From NCBI GenBank assembly GCA_035048815.1, contig JAUCBN010000043.1, forward strand, positions 12,837,001 through 12,901,000: a stretch of DNA of 64,000 nucleotides. The letters run 5' to 3'. Source of the stretch: Abelmoschus esculentus. Its lineage: Eukaryota > Streptophyta > Magnoliopsida > Malvales > Malvaceae. The position numbers were made by a program, and so were the translations under genes. The notes under the pieces are model-generated. The model worked only from the letters and a program-made list of their open reading frames with translations. It did not search any database and had not been told where the DNA came from. Of this stretch, positions 47,379 through 58,561 are shown piece by piece. The first letter of the stretch is position 1, and every line of letters begins with the position of its first letter.

Positions 47379-48287
47379 TTTTTATATATTTAATGTTTTT
47401 TATCTCTATCTCTGCTTGTTTCTTTTCATATTTTGTTGCCTACTGTTTACCTCTAATATAAGTATTTAAGATAATGCTTGGTTCGAGTTTAGGGGTGTAG
47501 ATCCACTACCGAGGCAATCCACTGCCGCGACCTTGCCAAGATAAGGGAGTATTTAAGTGATAATTTTTTTAAATTTTTATGTCCACCACTTTACTTGAAT
47601 CTGTTGCCCATACTTTTGCACTGCCCATCATCAGTATTGCCTTAGTTTATTCTTTAAGTCTATAGAAATCTTTCTCCTTACCATGGTTAGGTCTTGTTAA
47701 GAAGGTTTAACCTTAGGATACTTAAGGATGAAAACTTAGAAGCTTACTATAAGATAAATCCTAAAAACACTTTTGGAACTTGTTGGATTATAGGAATCTT
47801 TTAATGAACTTAGGTGATAAAGACTTAGATTTTTGGGCAAGTGACTAGAGGTGCCTATCACCGGCTCTAGGAATTACTCTTCTTCATGCTAGAGGTGTCC
47901 GAAATTGGCTTTAGTATGCTAAAAAGAATATCAAAAGAAAGAAGGAATTAGTGATGAGAAAAACACAATCCTTGAGGTGCCCGAAATTGGCTCAAGAATT
48001 GGTTGTTTAGAAAAGAAGAGAACACTAAACCCAAATCTACTTGTATTTAACTTAGAGTTTGTCTAAGAAAGCCTTTAATCAAACTTGTCCACAAAAACGC
48101 ACACATTCACTAAATCTTATAGTTTGTTTCTAGGTAAACCCTTGGGTAGCCGAAAGGTTAAGTCTAAAGAATAGGAATAGTTATGGTGGAGAGAATAGAT
48201 GGAAACATAAGACCAAGAGAGAATAGAGTTTGGCAAATTGATGGTTTGCATTGCTTGAGGACAAGCAATAGTTCGAGTTTGGGGGTG
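47379..48287 (+). other. Level 3 3' untranslated region
   Basis: Non-coding. A purine-tract-like gttcgagtttaggggtgt lies at about 47481-47498, almost the same as the true tract (gttcgagtttgggggtgt) before the 3' LTR. The words actaccgaggcaatccactg and ccgcgacc follow at about 47504. Several direct repeats of gaggtgcc(t/c)(a/g)-like words lie at 47850-47985. Confidence 0.6.
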
Positions 48288-49545
48288 TGATAAGTGCTCA
48301 ACTCACTATCACTTTTTACACCTTTTATGGGCATTAATCATCAAATCTACACCTACTTGGACCAATGCATATACTTAATGTGATATATTTAGAGGTTATG
48401 CTTATAAAGATGATATTTACAGAAAAGGCAAGTTTTACTGCATTTTTACATCTTTACAGGAAGAAGTATTGTCGTGGCAGTAAACTGAGGCCGATGCAGG
48501 ACCTGATGCCGAGGCAGCAGAAGACAAGTGACGATATTGTGGGCAAGATGAGGAGAAAAATGAGGAGAACGTTGCTGGACAAGAAGCCTAAGGATCGGAG
48601 CTGGATAGAACGAGGAAAGCCCAAGACAAGGCCACGCGGGAAAGCCTCCTATTTGGAATAAACTTGGAAATATTTTATTTATGTACATTACTTGTTCCCT
48701 ACTCCAAGTTGTATTCTACTTAGGAAAGGTTTGCCCTAGACCAAGCCTATAGAATCCCTAGCCGTCCAAGAGGAGGGAGATGAGAGTTTTCGGCACGAAG
48801 AGCTTAGACCTAGCCGACTTCATCTTTTAGAGTTTTCTTTTCTTTACATTATGTTCTAATTTTCTCTAGGCTTAGGTGAAGGTTGTAGCGTATTAGTGTG
48901 AGGAGATTGAACCTTGTTTCTTGTTTCAATGCAATAAAGTATCGAAGTTTGCTTATTCTTTGCCATTCTTTGTTCTTGCATTCAAGCTCGAGAGAGAAGT
49001 TTGTGAGTACTCCATTTATCTAATATCGAGAGAGTTAGATTCACGAAAAGAATAAGTACGGTGTTTATAATTGATTCACATAGAGAGGTATCATCAAGGA
49101 CTGGTCATCAACAGTACTTCGACTTATAGATAAGCGGAGGCATTAAAGTACACTTTGCCGAACTTTGACAAAGTCTACCCAAGAGCAAGAGATTGTCGCG
49201 GCAGACAAGCATCATCGTTGTCGAGGCAGTAAACTACAGTACTGCAGAGGCAGTGTTGTGCGATTGCATTGGACAGAAACAATTCAATTGAATCCACTAT
49301 ACAACACAACTGGATCCTGGCCACTTTCTTTATCTAATTTTCTCTTTTTATTTAGTTCTCTTTATTTAGTTTCATCAAACCCCAATTTACTTGTGTCTTT
49401 ATTTTTTTTTCTTTTTACAGAACAAGAAGACGAAAAGGGCATATTAAGTAGACCAATCCCTGTGGAGACGATATCTGATATACTTATCACTTTATTACTT
49501 GTGACTTGTTCACTTGCACTAATTGCGTATAATTGACACGCATCA
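48288..49545 (+). repeat. Level 3 3' LTR
   Basis: 1258 bp, partner of 41287-42593. The two are very similar by eye, which supports a fairly recent insertion. The open frames at 48365-48661 and 49165-49536 follow the LTR and are not genes. Confidence 0.9.
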
Positions 49546-49550
49546 AACAA

Positions 49551-49910
49551 CAAATAAGTACATACAACATCAATTTCTTGATTCTAAACGAACTGCACAT
49601 TTCCATTAAACTATAAAAATAATTTCAAAAAACAATTACCGATAAGATGAGGGGATCCAATATAATTTCTCTTCGACAAGACCGACTTCACTAGAAAATA
49701 GGACGTCGACGGCGAAGCGATATCGTTCAGCACGGCGAGTCGAGGCCGTTCAGTTCGGCGACGAGGCAGCGACGAGGCAAAGAAAAGAGGCTGGCTGGGA
49801 ATATCAGGGAAGAGGAAGAGGAATTAGATTTGGGGTAGGGGGTCGAATCGGGGATGGGTGTTTTAATTATTAGGGGTTAAAACGGCAAGCAATTCCGAGT
49901 TTTGAAATAA
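49551..49910 (-). other. CACTA 5' leader region
   Basis: On the minus strand this is a CT-rich, GC-rich stretch (49660-49850) ending in a possible splice donor (cttatcg/gtaatt at about 49640). It looks like a non-coding first exon of the transposase transcript. The transcript would then cross the Level 3 insertion. Confidence 0.45.
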
Positions 49911-49914
49911 AACT

Positions 49915-50285
49915 TTGCGGCGTTTGTATCTACAAACGTAGCTAATATACCAGTACTTTTGCGGCATTTTCTTTAACAAACGCCACTACAAGCTGATGAT
50001 TATGGCGTTTCTACTTAAAAACACTGCTAATATACAAGCAACTACTGTGTTTGCAAAAACACCACAATATACTGGTACGTTGACGGTGTTTATTGGAAAA
50101 AAACGCCACTAAAAGCTTGATGTTTTGAGGCGTTTATCAGAAAACGCCACTAAGATAGAGTTCTATTGCGGCGTTTATATAAAAAGTGCCACTAATATTA
50201 TCTATTTGCGGCGTTTTCTCTACAAACGCCACTATGTATCAATTATTTGTGGCGTTTCCTCCAAAAACGCTGCTAGAATTGCTGC
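49915..50285. repeat. CACTA right subterminal hairpin repeats
   Basis: About nine units alternating gcggcgttt with aaacgccact, each able to form a small hairpin; the counterpart of 34125-34560. Confidence 0.85.
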
Positions 50286-50308
50286 TATATGCCAACTCTA
50301 CTGTAGTA

Positions 50309-52091
50309 AAATCTAAAAATATTGATAGGGGTCTTGTATTATCAAACCCAATAAGAGGTATAATGAATGTTAACCTCGTTTGTAAAGATTCTCCGATCAT
50401 AATTCGGAGCATTCCTTTTCGAATTGATCTATTTGTACTATCGTTATGCGAGTTTAACCTAATTTTTGGGTTAGATTAGTTGACCAAGCATGAAGCTTGG
50501 ATCGATTGTCAGAACAGAAGATTGTATCTTCTTTGTTTGGGAAAGGAGTCAATTATCCTAATTGATAAGAAGCCAACTTTGATCTTTGTTGCTATGGCTT
50601 TGCAAGATGAATATGACTTCGGTTTGCCGAAAATCCCTGTGGTTTCTGATTTTGTTGATGTTTTCCCTAAGGAACTCCCTGGTCTTCCTCCAACCAGAAA
50701 AGTGGAGTTCGGGATAGAAGTCCAGCATGGGACTAATCCGGTATCGATTGCTCCTTATAGGATGGAACCAATAGAATTGAAAAAACTTAAAAAGCAACTC
50801 CAAGAGCTACAAGATAAAGGATTCATTCGTACTAACTCATTTCCATGTGGTGCTCCTGTTTTGTTCGTAAAGAAGAAAGATGGTACAATGAGGCTTTGTA
50901 TCGACTATCGGCAACTGAATCAAGTGACCATTCAGAACAAGTACCCTTTGCCTAGAATTGAAGATCTATTTGATCAACTCAGGGATGCTACGGTATTCTC
51001 TAGGATTGATCTTTGATCAGGGTACTATCAGATGAGAGTAAAAGAAGAAGATGTTCCTAAGACTGCTTTCATAACTCGTTATGGCCATTTTGAGTTCTTA
51101 GTGATGTCATTTGGGTTAACCAAATCCCCGGCTGCATTCATGGATCTCATTAATCGAATATTCTGGCCTCATCTTGATAAGTTTGTAGTTGTATTTATTG
51201 ATGATATTCTGGTGTATTCTCGAAACAATGAGGAACACTCTGAACACCTTCGAATTGTCCTGCAGACTCTTCGAGAACGTCAATTGTTTGCTAAGTTCTC
51301 CAAATGTGAATTCTGTCTATCAGAGGTATCATTCCTTGGTCATGTCATCTCGGCCGAAGGAATTAAGGTTGATACTAAGAAAGTGCAGACTATTCTGGAC
51401 TGGAGACCTCTGAGAAATGTTGGTGAGGTCAGAAGTTTTCTTGATTTTAGCAGGGTATTATAGGAGATTTGTTAAGGGATTTTCTACTATTGCCTTGCCC
51501 TTAACTAAACTCCTCCGAAAAGATCAGTTGTTTGAATAGTCAAAGGACCAACAAAGAAGTTTTGATCAACTTAAGCAAGCTTTGACCCATGCTCCTATTC
51601 TTATCCAACCGGAATCAGGCAAGGAGTTTACTGTGTACAGTGATGCCTCACATATGGGGCTATGTTGTGTTTTGATGCAAGGAAATAATGTGGTTGCTTA
51701 TGCATCAAGGCAATTGAAGCCTCACGAACTAAACTACCCTACTCATGATCTTGAGTTAACGGCCATTGTATTTACTCTCAAGATATGGAGACACTACCTA
51801 TATGGTGAGATGTGTTACTTGTACACTGATCACAAAAGCCTCAAATACCTCCTGACCCAAAAGGATTTGAACTTGAGACAAAGAAAGTGGATGGAATTGC
51901 TAAAAGACTATGACTTAGTCATTGATTACCATCCCGGAAAGGCCAATGTGGTGGTCGATGCTCTTAGTCGTAGACCGACATTGGATAAGCTATTTGATGA
52001 CCTTGAAATGTTAAAGGCTTCCTTTGAATTTTCGTGTCTAATTTTAAAAATTTACTTGTAGCCCCAAATGCGATTAATGCTCACCTTCGGG
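50309..52091 (+). pseudogene. Level 1 protease end, RT and RNase H
   Basis: After the AAA duplication the protease frame resumes and ends at a stop near 50477. RT follows: GFIRTNSFPCGAPVLFVKKK, LCIDYRQLNQVTIQNKYPLP, MSFGLTKSPAAFMDL and an intact FIDDILVYS catalytic box (about 51198-51222). A TGA at 51014-51016 replaces Arg in the RIDLRSGYYQ motif. A frameshift lies near 51445. RNase H is open at 51582-52061: YSDASHMGLCCVLMQGNNVV, YTDHKSLKYLLTQK, DYHPGKANVVVDALSRR. Confidence 0.9.
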
Positions 52092-52587
52092 TAGGGGTGA
52101 GCAAAACTCGACTCGACTCGAAAAAAATGAATAACTCGACTCGAGGTGAAAATACTCGACTCGTTTTGACTCGACTCGAAATTTCATAGACTCGACTCGA
52201 AAAAATTTCAAATAAAGTTTGAGTTGTAAAATGGAAATTCGAATAACTCGAATAACTCGAAATTTTTAGTAATTAAAGGATTAATTTTTAAGTTTGAGAC
52301 GAATCTCTCAATTTTTTATGATATATATACATTAATATATAAAAATATAAAGAAATATTGCTACATATGAAAAAATATATATGTGCATATCCTATATGAT
52401 TAGAGAAATTCGTTTAAATTGGAATCAAATCATATTATAACATGATAAATAATTACAATTAAATATTTATAGGAACTCTCGACTCGAACCGAAAATTTTT
52501 TAAATAAAGTTTGAGTTGTAAAATATGACTCGTCAACTCGAATAAGTCGAAATTTTTTGACTCGACTCGATCGAATACTCACCCCTA
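52092..52587. mobile_element. hAT-type MITE inside the Level 1 pol gene
   Basis: 496 bp. The ends taggggtgag and, reversed, taggggtgag are a perfect 10-bp inverted repeat. The flanks are a perfect 8-bp duplication, CCTTCGGG, at 52084-52091 and 52588-52595. The subterminal parts are rich in actcgactcga. Non-coding. Confidence 0.95.
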
Positions 52588-52595
52588 CCTTCGGG

Positions 52596-54060
52596 TATAT
52601 CAAAAGCAAGGATATTTGTCTGAACTTTAGGTTCAATCTGATCTGATTACGAGAATCAAGAACCTTCAGCAATCTGATTCTGATCTTCAAGCTATTGTCT
52701 CAAAGCTTGATTCGAAAGCTAATGCTGAATTCTCCCTCAATCCGAATGGATTGCTCTACTTTAGAGATAGAGATATCTTACAAGAAGCACACCAAAGTCC
52801 ATTCTCGATCCATCCTGGTTCTATTAAGATGTATAAAGATTTAAAATCTTTGTATTGGTGGTCGGGCATGAAAATAGCCATCACAAACTTTTTATCTCGA
52901 TGATTGACTTGTCAAAAGGTTAAGGTTGAGCATCGAGCTCCTACGGGATTGCTTCAACCTATCAAATTGCCTAAATGGAAATGGTATCGGGTAACGATGG
53001 ATTTTGTTACTAGCTTACCTGTCACACCGAGGAAGAATGATGTTTGGGTGATTGTTGATAAACTTACCAAGTCTACAAATTTCATTCCGGTTCGAAAGAA
53101 CATGAACTCGGAGACCTTGGCCGAGTTGTATATCCTTGAGGTAATTCAATTACATTGTGTGCTGAAATCCATCATTTCTGATAGAGATTCGAACTTCACA
53201 TCCCGATTTTGGAAGTCTTTGCAGAAAGCTCTCGGAACCAAAGTGCATCTTAGAACTGTCTTTCATCCGCAGTCTAATGGTCAGTCTGAAAGAGTGATAC
53301 AAGTATTGGAAGATTTGTTGTGTGCTTGTGTCATAGACTTTGGAAAGAATTGGGAGAAGTCTTTGCCCTTAGTGGAATTTGCTTATAATAATAGCTATCA
53401 AGCATCTATTCAAATGGCTCCCTTTGAAGCTCTATATGGGAGGAAATGTAGAATCCTTTATGTTGTTCTGAATTAGGAGAAAATAAAGTTTTGGGACCTT
53501 AGATGATCTGAGAAATTGAGGAACAAGTTTGAGTTATTCATGACCGATTGAAACAAGCCTTCGACAGACAAAAGGCTTATGTAGATTTAAAACGAAGAGA
53601 TATTCAGTACAATGTGGGAGACAAGGTCTTCCTAAAAGTTTGTCCTTGGAAGAAAGTCTTCAGATTTGGGAGGAAAGGAAAGCTTAGCCCTCGGTTCATT
53701 GGACCTTTTGAAATTGTTGAAAGAATTGGTCCCGTGGCTTATCGTCTTGCACTCCCTAGTGAGTTCGATAAGATCCCCAATGTCTTCCATGTCTTCATGC
53801 TTAGAAATTATAGATCCAATCCTTCTCATGTTTTAGAACCGGAAGAATTAGAGTTGAATCCCATCTTGTCTTATGAAGAAGAACCGGTCTGGATTCTTGA
53901 TCGAGAAGTTAAAATACTTCGCAACAAGAGTGTTCCCTTGGTATAAGTCCTTTGGATGAATCACTAGGAAGGGGAAGCTACTTGGGAACTCGAGACAACA
54001 ATGAAAGAGCAATATCCGTATTTGTTCCCTTCAGGTAAATTCGAGGGCGAATTTCTTTTT
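52596..54060 (+). pseudogene. Level 1 integrase with C-terminal tail
   Basis: Encodes the zinc-binding region (HPGSIKMYKDLKSLYWWSGM, LTCQKVKVEHRAPTGLLQP; one Cys codon has become a stop at about 52900), then the DDE core with WYRVTMDFVTSLPV, IISDRDSNFTSRFWKSLQ and HPQSNGQSERVIQVLEDLL. The C-terminal part has KLSPRFIGPFEIVERIGPVA and, after two stops, WELETTMKEQYPYLF, which corresponds to the chromodomain-like tail of chromoviruses. Stops at about 53476 and 53944 break it. Confidence 0.88.
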
Positions 54061-54074
54061 AAGGAGGGGAGGAT

Positions 54075-57000
54075 TGTAACACCTTCAAAGGGGCCTAGGA
54101 GGAATCATGACCAATTGATAATAAAGTTGACCAATTGAAAGTTAAATTATATAATATAGGGGAATTAATTCAAATTAAAGAAAAATAAGATGGACTAAAT
54201 TAAAGTGACTAGAGTGAGACAAGATAAAAATCCAAGAGTTGAATGGTAAATATAGGGATTCCCTAGACTACCCTTCCTAATAAATCAAGCCTAGTTATAA
54301 CTAAAAGGCTAAAAGTGACATTTCACATGTCAAATAAAGAGAGGGGTTTCATCCTTCTTCCTCTCTCATTTCACGTGAATTAGAGAAAGAAGAAGAGAGA
54401 GAGTTTCATCTCCTTCCTTGCTCCATTCCCATAGTCAAAAGAAAGAAGATCTAAAAGCCTTACATGGGTAGGCAATTGGTCTAGGAAATCAAATCTAAAA
54501 GTCTTGGTAAGCTTCTCTTTCCATAACTAAATATTGATAGCTTAAGTTCTTGAATTTTGAATGTTCTAGGATGCTTTTATGTTAGATTAGGTTATTAGAT
54601 GGCCTAATCTAAAGTTAGAATTTATTTGGTTATGGGTTTTTGAAGCATGAAGAAATAAGTTGGGAAACTTGGAATTTGGATTTTGTAAATGTATTAATTG
54701 TGTTAATTGATTCGATAAGTGGCCGAAAAAGGGGGATTAAATGATGTTGATTTCAAATTTAAGGTGCTGTAAAATTCATGAGAACAAATTGGAGTATGAA
54801 TTAGGGCCATGGAATGAAAGATAGCTTTAATTTCCTAGAAAGGCAACTTCAGGTAGCTACTTTAGAAAAATTCCCTAGATCGATTTTTTGGGAATTAAGG
54901 GCTAAAATTTTTTATTAGAATATCCTCATGTATCTAGTTTATATGAAAATTTGCGGAACCTCAATTGGAGTTTTGTAGAGAAAGTTATAAGCCTTTTCGT
55001 AAGTGCTATTCGAGCAGTCCCGAATTTGGATAGACCCGACTTTAAACAAAATCTGGTACTGATTGGTTAGGAATTAAAATTCGAGGTTAATTTTAAATTG
55101 TAGAGGATCTTCTTATCTTTCTAATAGTATAAAATAAGCTCAAATCGGATATAGGAACTAGGAGATACGATCTATTTTCTAAAGGGTAGCAAAATTGTCC
55201 CTAACGAACAAATGTGAATGTTTACATTTGTTAAGCCTATGATCACTTAAATTAAGTGACTTTCATACGTTCTAATGAATGGCTATTTGTATATGGATTG
55301 CTAGATAACCCAAGAGAAGAAAATATCGAAGAAGAGGAAAGGCTCGAGCTAGCTAGAAAAAGGGGCAAAGGGATCACCATCTAAAACCCTTAATTTGCTT
55401 AGAAAATTAGTGAGTGTGGCAAACTTTAGGGTTAGGACCTAGGTCCTAACCATCCTTTTTTTATTTGATTTGTCATGTAAATGGACTAATCTTATAGTCG
55501 GTAAAAAGGGAAGGAGGCTTAATGTTAAATGACTTGTATGATACCATGATTCTATGCTAGATTGTTAGAACTAGCTTAGTACATTTGTATAGCTCGAAAA
55601 TGCCGAGGTAAGTTATGGCACGTGGCTACGGGATGTCAAGTATGTAAATCATGCATGAAGCATGTATATAATGATATGAACATTGGTTTGATAACATGAT
55701 GTGCATGTTTGTTGCTAATATGATGTACATGTCTTTGGTAACATGTTATAGATACTTGCTATTGGTGATATGAATTGGATTAATATGAATTGAACTATGA
55801 TCAAAAGAATAACGAAAATGTTATTGAGCCATGGTCGATAGTTGGTCATAGGTAGTACGGCATGCCTAGGGTCTAAGCTAATTGTTTAGTACTTCGGTAC
55901 TCTTGTTTAGTACTTCAGTACTCTTGTTTGGTACTTTGGGTACCTTTGATTGGTGGTTAATCACCATTTGTTAGATACCATCAGTATCTCTTGTTAGTGC
56001 CTTTGTGGTACTCTTGTTAGTGTCTTTGTGGTACTCTTGTTAGTGTCTTCATGGCACTCTTGTTGACCCGCTTAACTTGTCAAACTATACTAAGTCATCA
56101 CACGAAATTAAATTGAAAGACTAAAGCTTAAATGTGAAACTATATGTACATGTATTTGCTCATGAAGCATTGAAACTTGATTATGAATTTGCTATAGAGC
56201 ATTGAAATGGAATTGTTGCTATGATTAGCACTTGAATAAGAAATTTCTAATGATATTTGGAATGAATATATGGCTATAAGTAGCCTTTAATATGAATTGG
56301 TCTATGAAAGCTTGAGAAATGGAAATTGACTATTGATTCGTATGCATCAAATATATTAACTAATGCATGAGCATATAGATTGTGAAATTGAATTGTATGC
56401 TAAAAGTATGATGAACATGAGAAGCATGTTAAGCATGATACTTGATGATTGATAATCCTTTTATATTGATTGATTTATTGCCATGAATTGATTAATTTGC
56501 TTAATTAAAGCATGTCATATTTGTTATTGAATCATGTCTAAATTGGTTAGACTTAGGGATGCCTCACTAAGTACCTAATAAGTACTTATCACCGTTTGTT
56601 TCCTCCTTCCCAAAACAACTGGTTATTGAGCCAAGGAGCTAGATCGAGTTTGATCGCAAGCAAGGACACCAAGCAAGCAAAGTATGGTATTTTGTAATTT
56701 TGTTAACTCCTAGATTATGGCGGCATAGTGATCATGATTAGATTAGCTTATGCATTTTGGCATTTGGCTATGGTTTGTATATATTGGCATTGGTCATATA
56801 CATTTGTTATGTAAGCTTTAAGGCATGGTGATCATGTTAGGCTAGCCATATATATTTTGAGATTAGCTTATGATTTGTATATGTTGGCCTTGTAATATGC
56901 ATGTGGTATGTAAGTAATTGTCTTGGCATGAGAAACATGGAACTAAGTAGGATAACATATGAATCCTTAAAACTACACCATGGGTATGTTAGTTGCCATA

Positions 57001-57879
57001 GTGAAAGTACATGACATAAAGGTTAGCTAGCTTGTTAAATGGCATATGATAGTATGAATGGTCATTGGTTAGAAGTAATAGAATTGGTATATTGAAATAT
57101 ATGACAAAAATATGTTTGGACTATTCCTTGGAGTCTAAAATTGAATCGAGGCTAGATTATAGGCCTTTTGGATAGTGTTTAAGTGACTTAGAGACTTAGA
57201 ACCTGCTAATTCGAGAAGGGGTATCGATATCAATTCCATGCGTATCGATACCCCCTTAAAAGGTCCAAGCAAGTATATCAGGCGTATCGGAACGCCTAGA
57301 ATGCGTTTTGATACTAGGATGTATAATGGCAAAATCGATTCGATACCGAATCATCCAGTGTACTCTTCGATTCGATACCCGTATCGAATCAGGCCACCAT
57401 AGCCTTAAGTTAACGGGTCAACGAGTCAACGTATCGAAGCACTGATGGAGTGTTTCGATACCACCTATTTCGATACACCATATAGGTGTTTCGATACACC
57501 CAGATATTTTGGTTCAATCATTCGAAACTATGTTAAGATTGGTTAACATGTAATGTATGAAAGTTGTTAAACAAATAAGTTTGGTTTAAGATCTCACATT
57601 ATATTTAGTGGTCCCAAGGTATTAGATAAAAAGTTAGGGATCGAATAACTTGATAAATTATGATTGAAAATATAAAGTAAGCTCAAGATTGAAAAAGTTT
57701 TAAATTGGCCTCAATTTTGATATGTACAACATGGATTTGGAATTGTAATACATAAGTCAAACTTGAATTAACATACAATAATTGAAATGTTCTAGAAATG
57801 AATACATGGTTTGATCTAATTATGAGTTTGTAAGTCCGGTTGACACTCTCGTCTCCTAACCCGGGACGAGGGTGTCACA
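54075..57879 (+). repeat. Level 1 3' LTR, full length
   Basis: 3805 bp. Contains about 2.2 kb (54555-56778) that the 5' LTR has lost, a minisatellite at 55885-56065, and a cluster of tcgatac words at 57220-57506 shared with the 5' LTR. No gene is present. Confidence 0.9.
55885..56065 (+). repeat. Short minisatellite in the Level 1 3' LTR
   Basis: Imperfect units of about 22-25 bp: first tttagtacttcggtactcttg-like units, then ttagtgtctttgtggtactc-like units, seven to eight in all. All centre on (t/g)gtac(t/c) words. It lies in the part of the LTR missing from the 5' copy. Confidence 0.75.
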
Positions 57880-57884
57880 GTTAC

Positions 57885-58561
57885 AACAGCTCCAAATATT
57901 ACGGTTGAAATGTCACTAACCAAAAGAATTCTCCAACTTAAAGCATCTAAGAGCACAAAATTTCTTCCTCCTATCTTAACATTTATTTTAAGTGACATAT
58001 TTTTCAAATACTATCCACTAACCTTGAAGACGTGCTTTGTAAGGAAAAATTGCGAAATCAAATCCAAATCAGTTTCACAAATCTCTTTAAGATCACCATA
58101 TAAAGAACCATTGTTGTCCGAAAAATGACAATAAGTAATTTTAGTTTTTTTCCTTTAAGTCTGTTTGCAGCAACATGAAATACATATTTCAATGCCTTTT
58201 AACTTGATATGGTCTTGCTGAATATATAATAGTTATTGGATCCCAATTGAATTTCATTCCAAATATTTGACACATCTAAATTAACTCCTGATAAAAATCA
58301 TGTCCAATGCTTTCTTAAATTGTAGTAGTTGACTGTTCAAAGAAATCCTAAATATTTTCAACGGAATTCGTAAGAATATTATCCTTCAACGATTCAGGCA
58401 TACCCTTAAATGAAGCATCTAAGCCCTTTGTCTTCATTACTATCATCGCACTCGACATAGATGACAATCGCATAGAATGCTCTACTGAAGACAAAGCTAC
58501 TGAAGAACTCAAATCTTCATAAGATTCTAGTGATTCATCCTTTATTGTCACTTCTCTATCT
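57885..58561 (-). pseudogene. Level 0 internal region, middle part, unrecognised
   Basis: Continues the Level 0 reading direction. The open piece at 58348-58551 is Ser-rich (SSSVALSSVEHSMRLSSMSS). No domain is recognised. Ends at the GTTAC duplication (57880-57884). Confidence 0.45.

Larger units (their letters stand above)
41287..49545 (+). mobile_element. Level 3: Athila/Tat-like LTR element without RT or integrase
   Basis: LTRs at 41287-42593 and 48288-49545 both start TGATAAGTGC and end GCATCA. The flanks are a perfect AACAA duplication at 41282-41286 and 49546-49550. The primer site tggcgccgttaccgggga at 42600-42617 matches the tRNA-Asp-type site of Athila/Tat elements. A purine tract (gagtttgggggtg) precedes the 3' LTR. 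Coding content is gag, protease and a separate second ORF. No RT, RNase H or integrase is present between 45354 and 48287. It inserted into the CACTA element and must rely on proteins of other elements to move. Confidence 0.93.
34110..50308 (-). mobile_element. Level 2: CACTA (En/Spm) transposon
   Basis: The left end is CACTACAG (34110-34117) and the right end reads CTGTAGTA (50301-50308), an inverted pair with one change at the last base. The flanks are AAA at 34107-34109 and 50309-50311, the 3-bp duplication of CACTA elements. Removing the element restores the gypsy reading frame exactly. Both ends carry dense GGCGTTT/AAACGCC subterminal repeats. Transposase genes run on the minus strand at 34814-40149. 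The element is itself split by the Level 3 retroelement. Confidence 0.95.
30977..57879 (+). mobile_element. Level 1: Tekay-like Ty3/gypsy retrotransposon
   Basis: LTRs at 30977-32555 and 54075-57879 are flanked by perfect GTTAC duplications (30972-30976 and 57880-57884). The 3' LTR begins TGTAACACC; the 5' LTR begins TATAACACC, so TG has become TA. Both end TGTCACA. A decayed initiator-Met primer site (attatcagagc) follows the 5' LTR and a purine tract (aaggaggggaggat) precedes the 3' LTR. The order gag, protease, RT, RNase H, integrase, with an integrase tail resembling a chromodomain region, fits the Tekay/Del chromovirus clade. A CACTA element and a hAT MITE are inserted within it. Confidence 0.93.

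Noticed and set aside
48365..49536. Open frames in the Level 3 3' LTR
   Set aside because: They follow LTR sequence; corresponding frames in the 5' LTR are shorter or broken.
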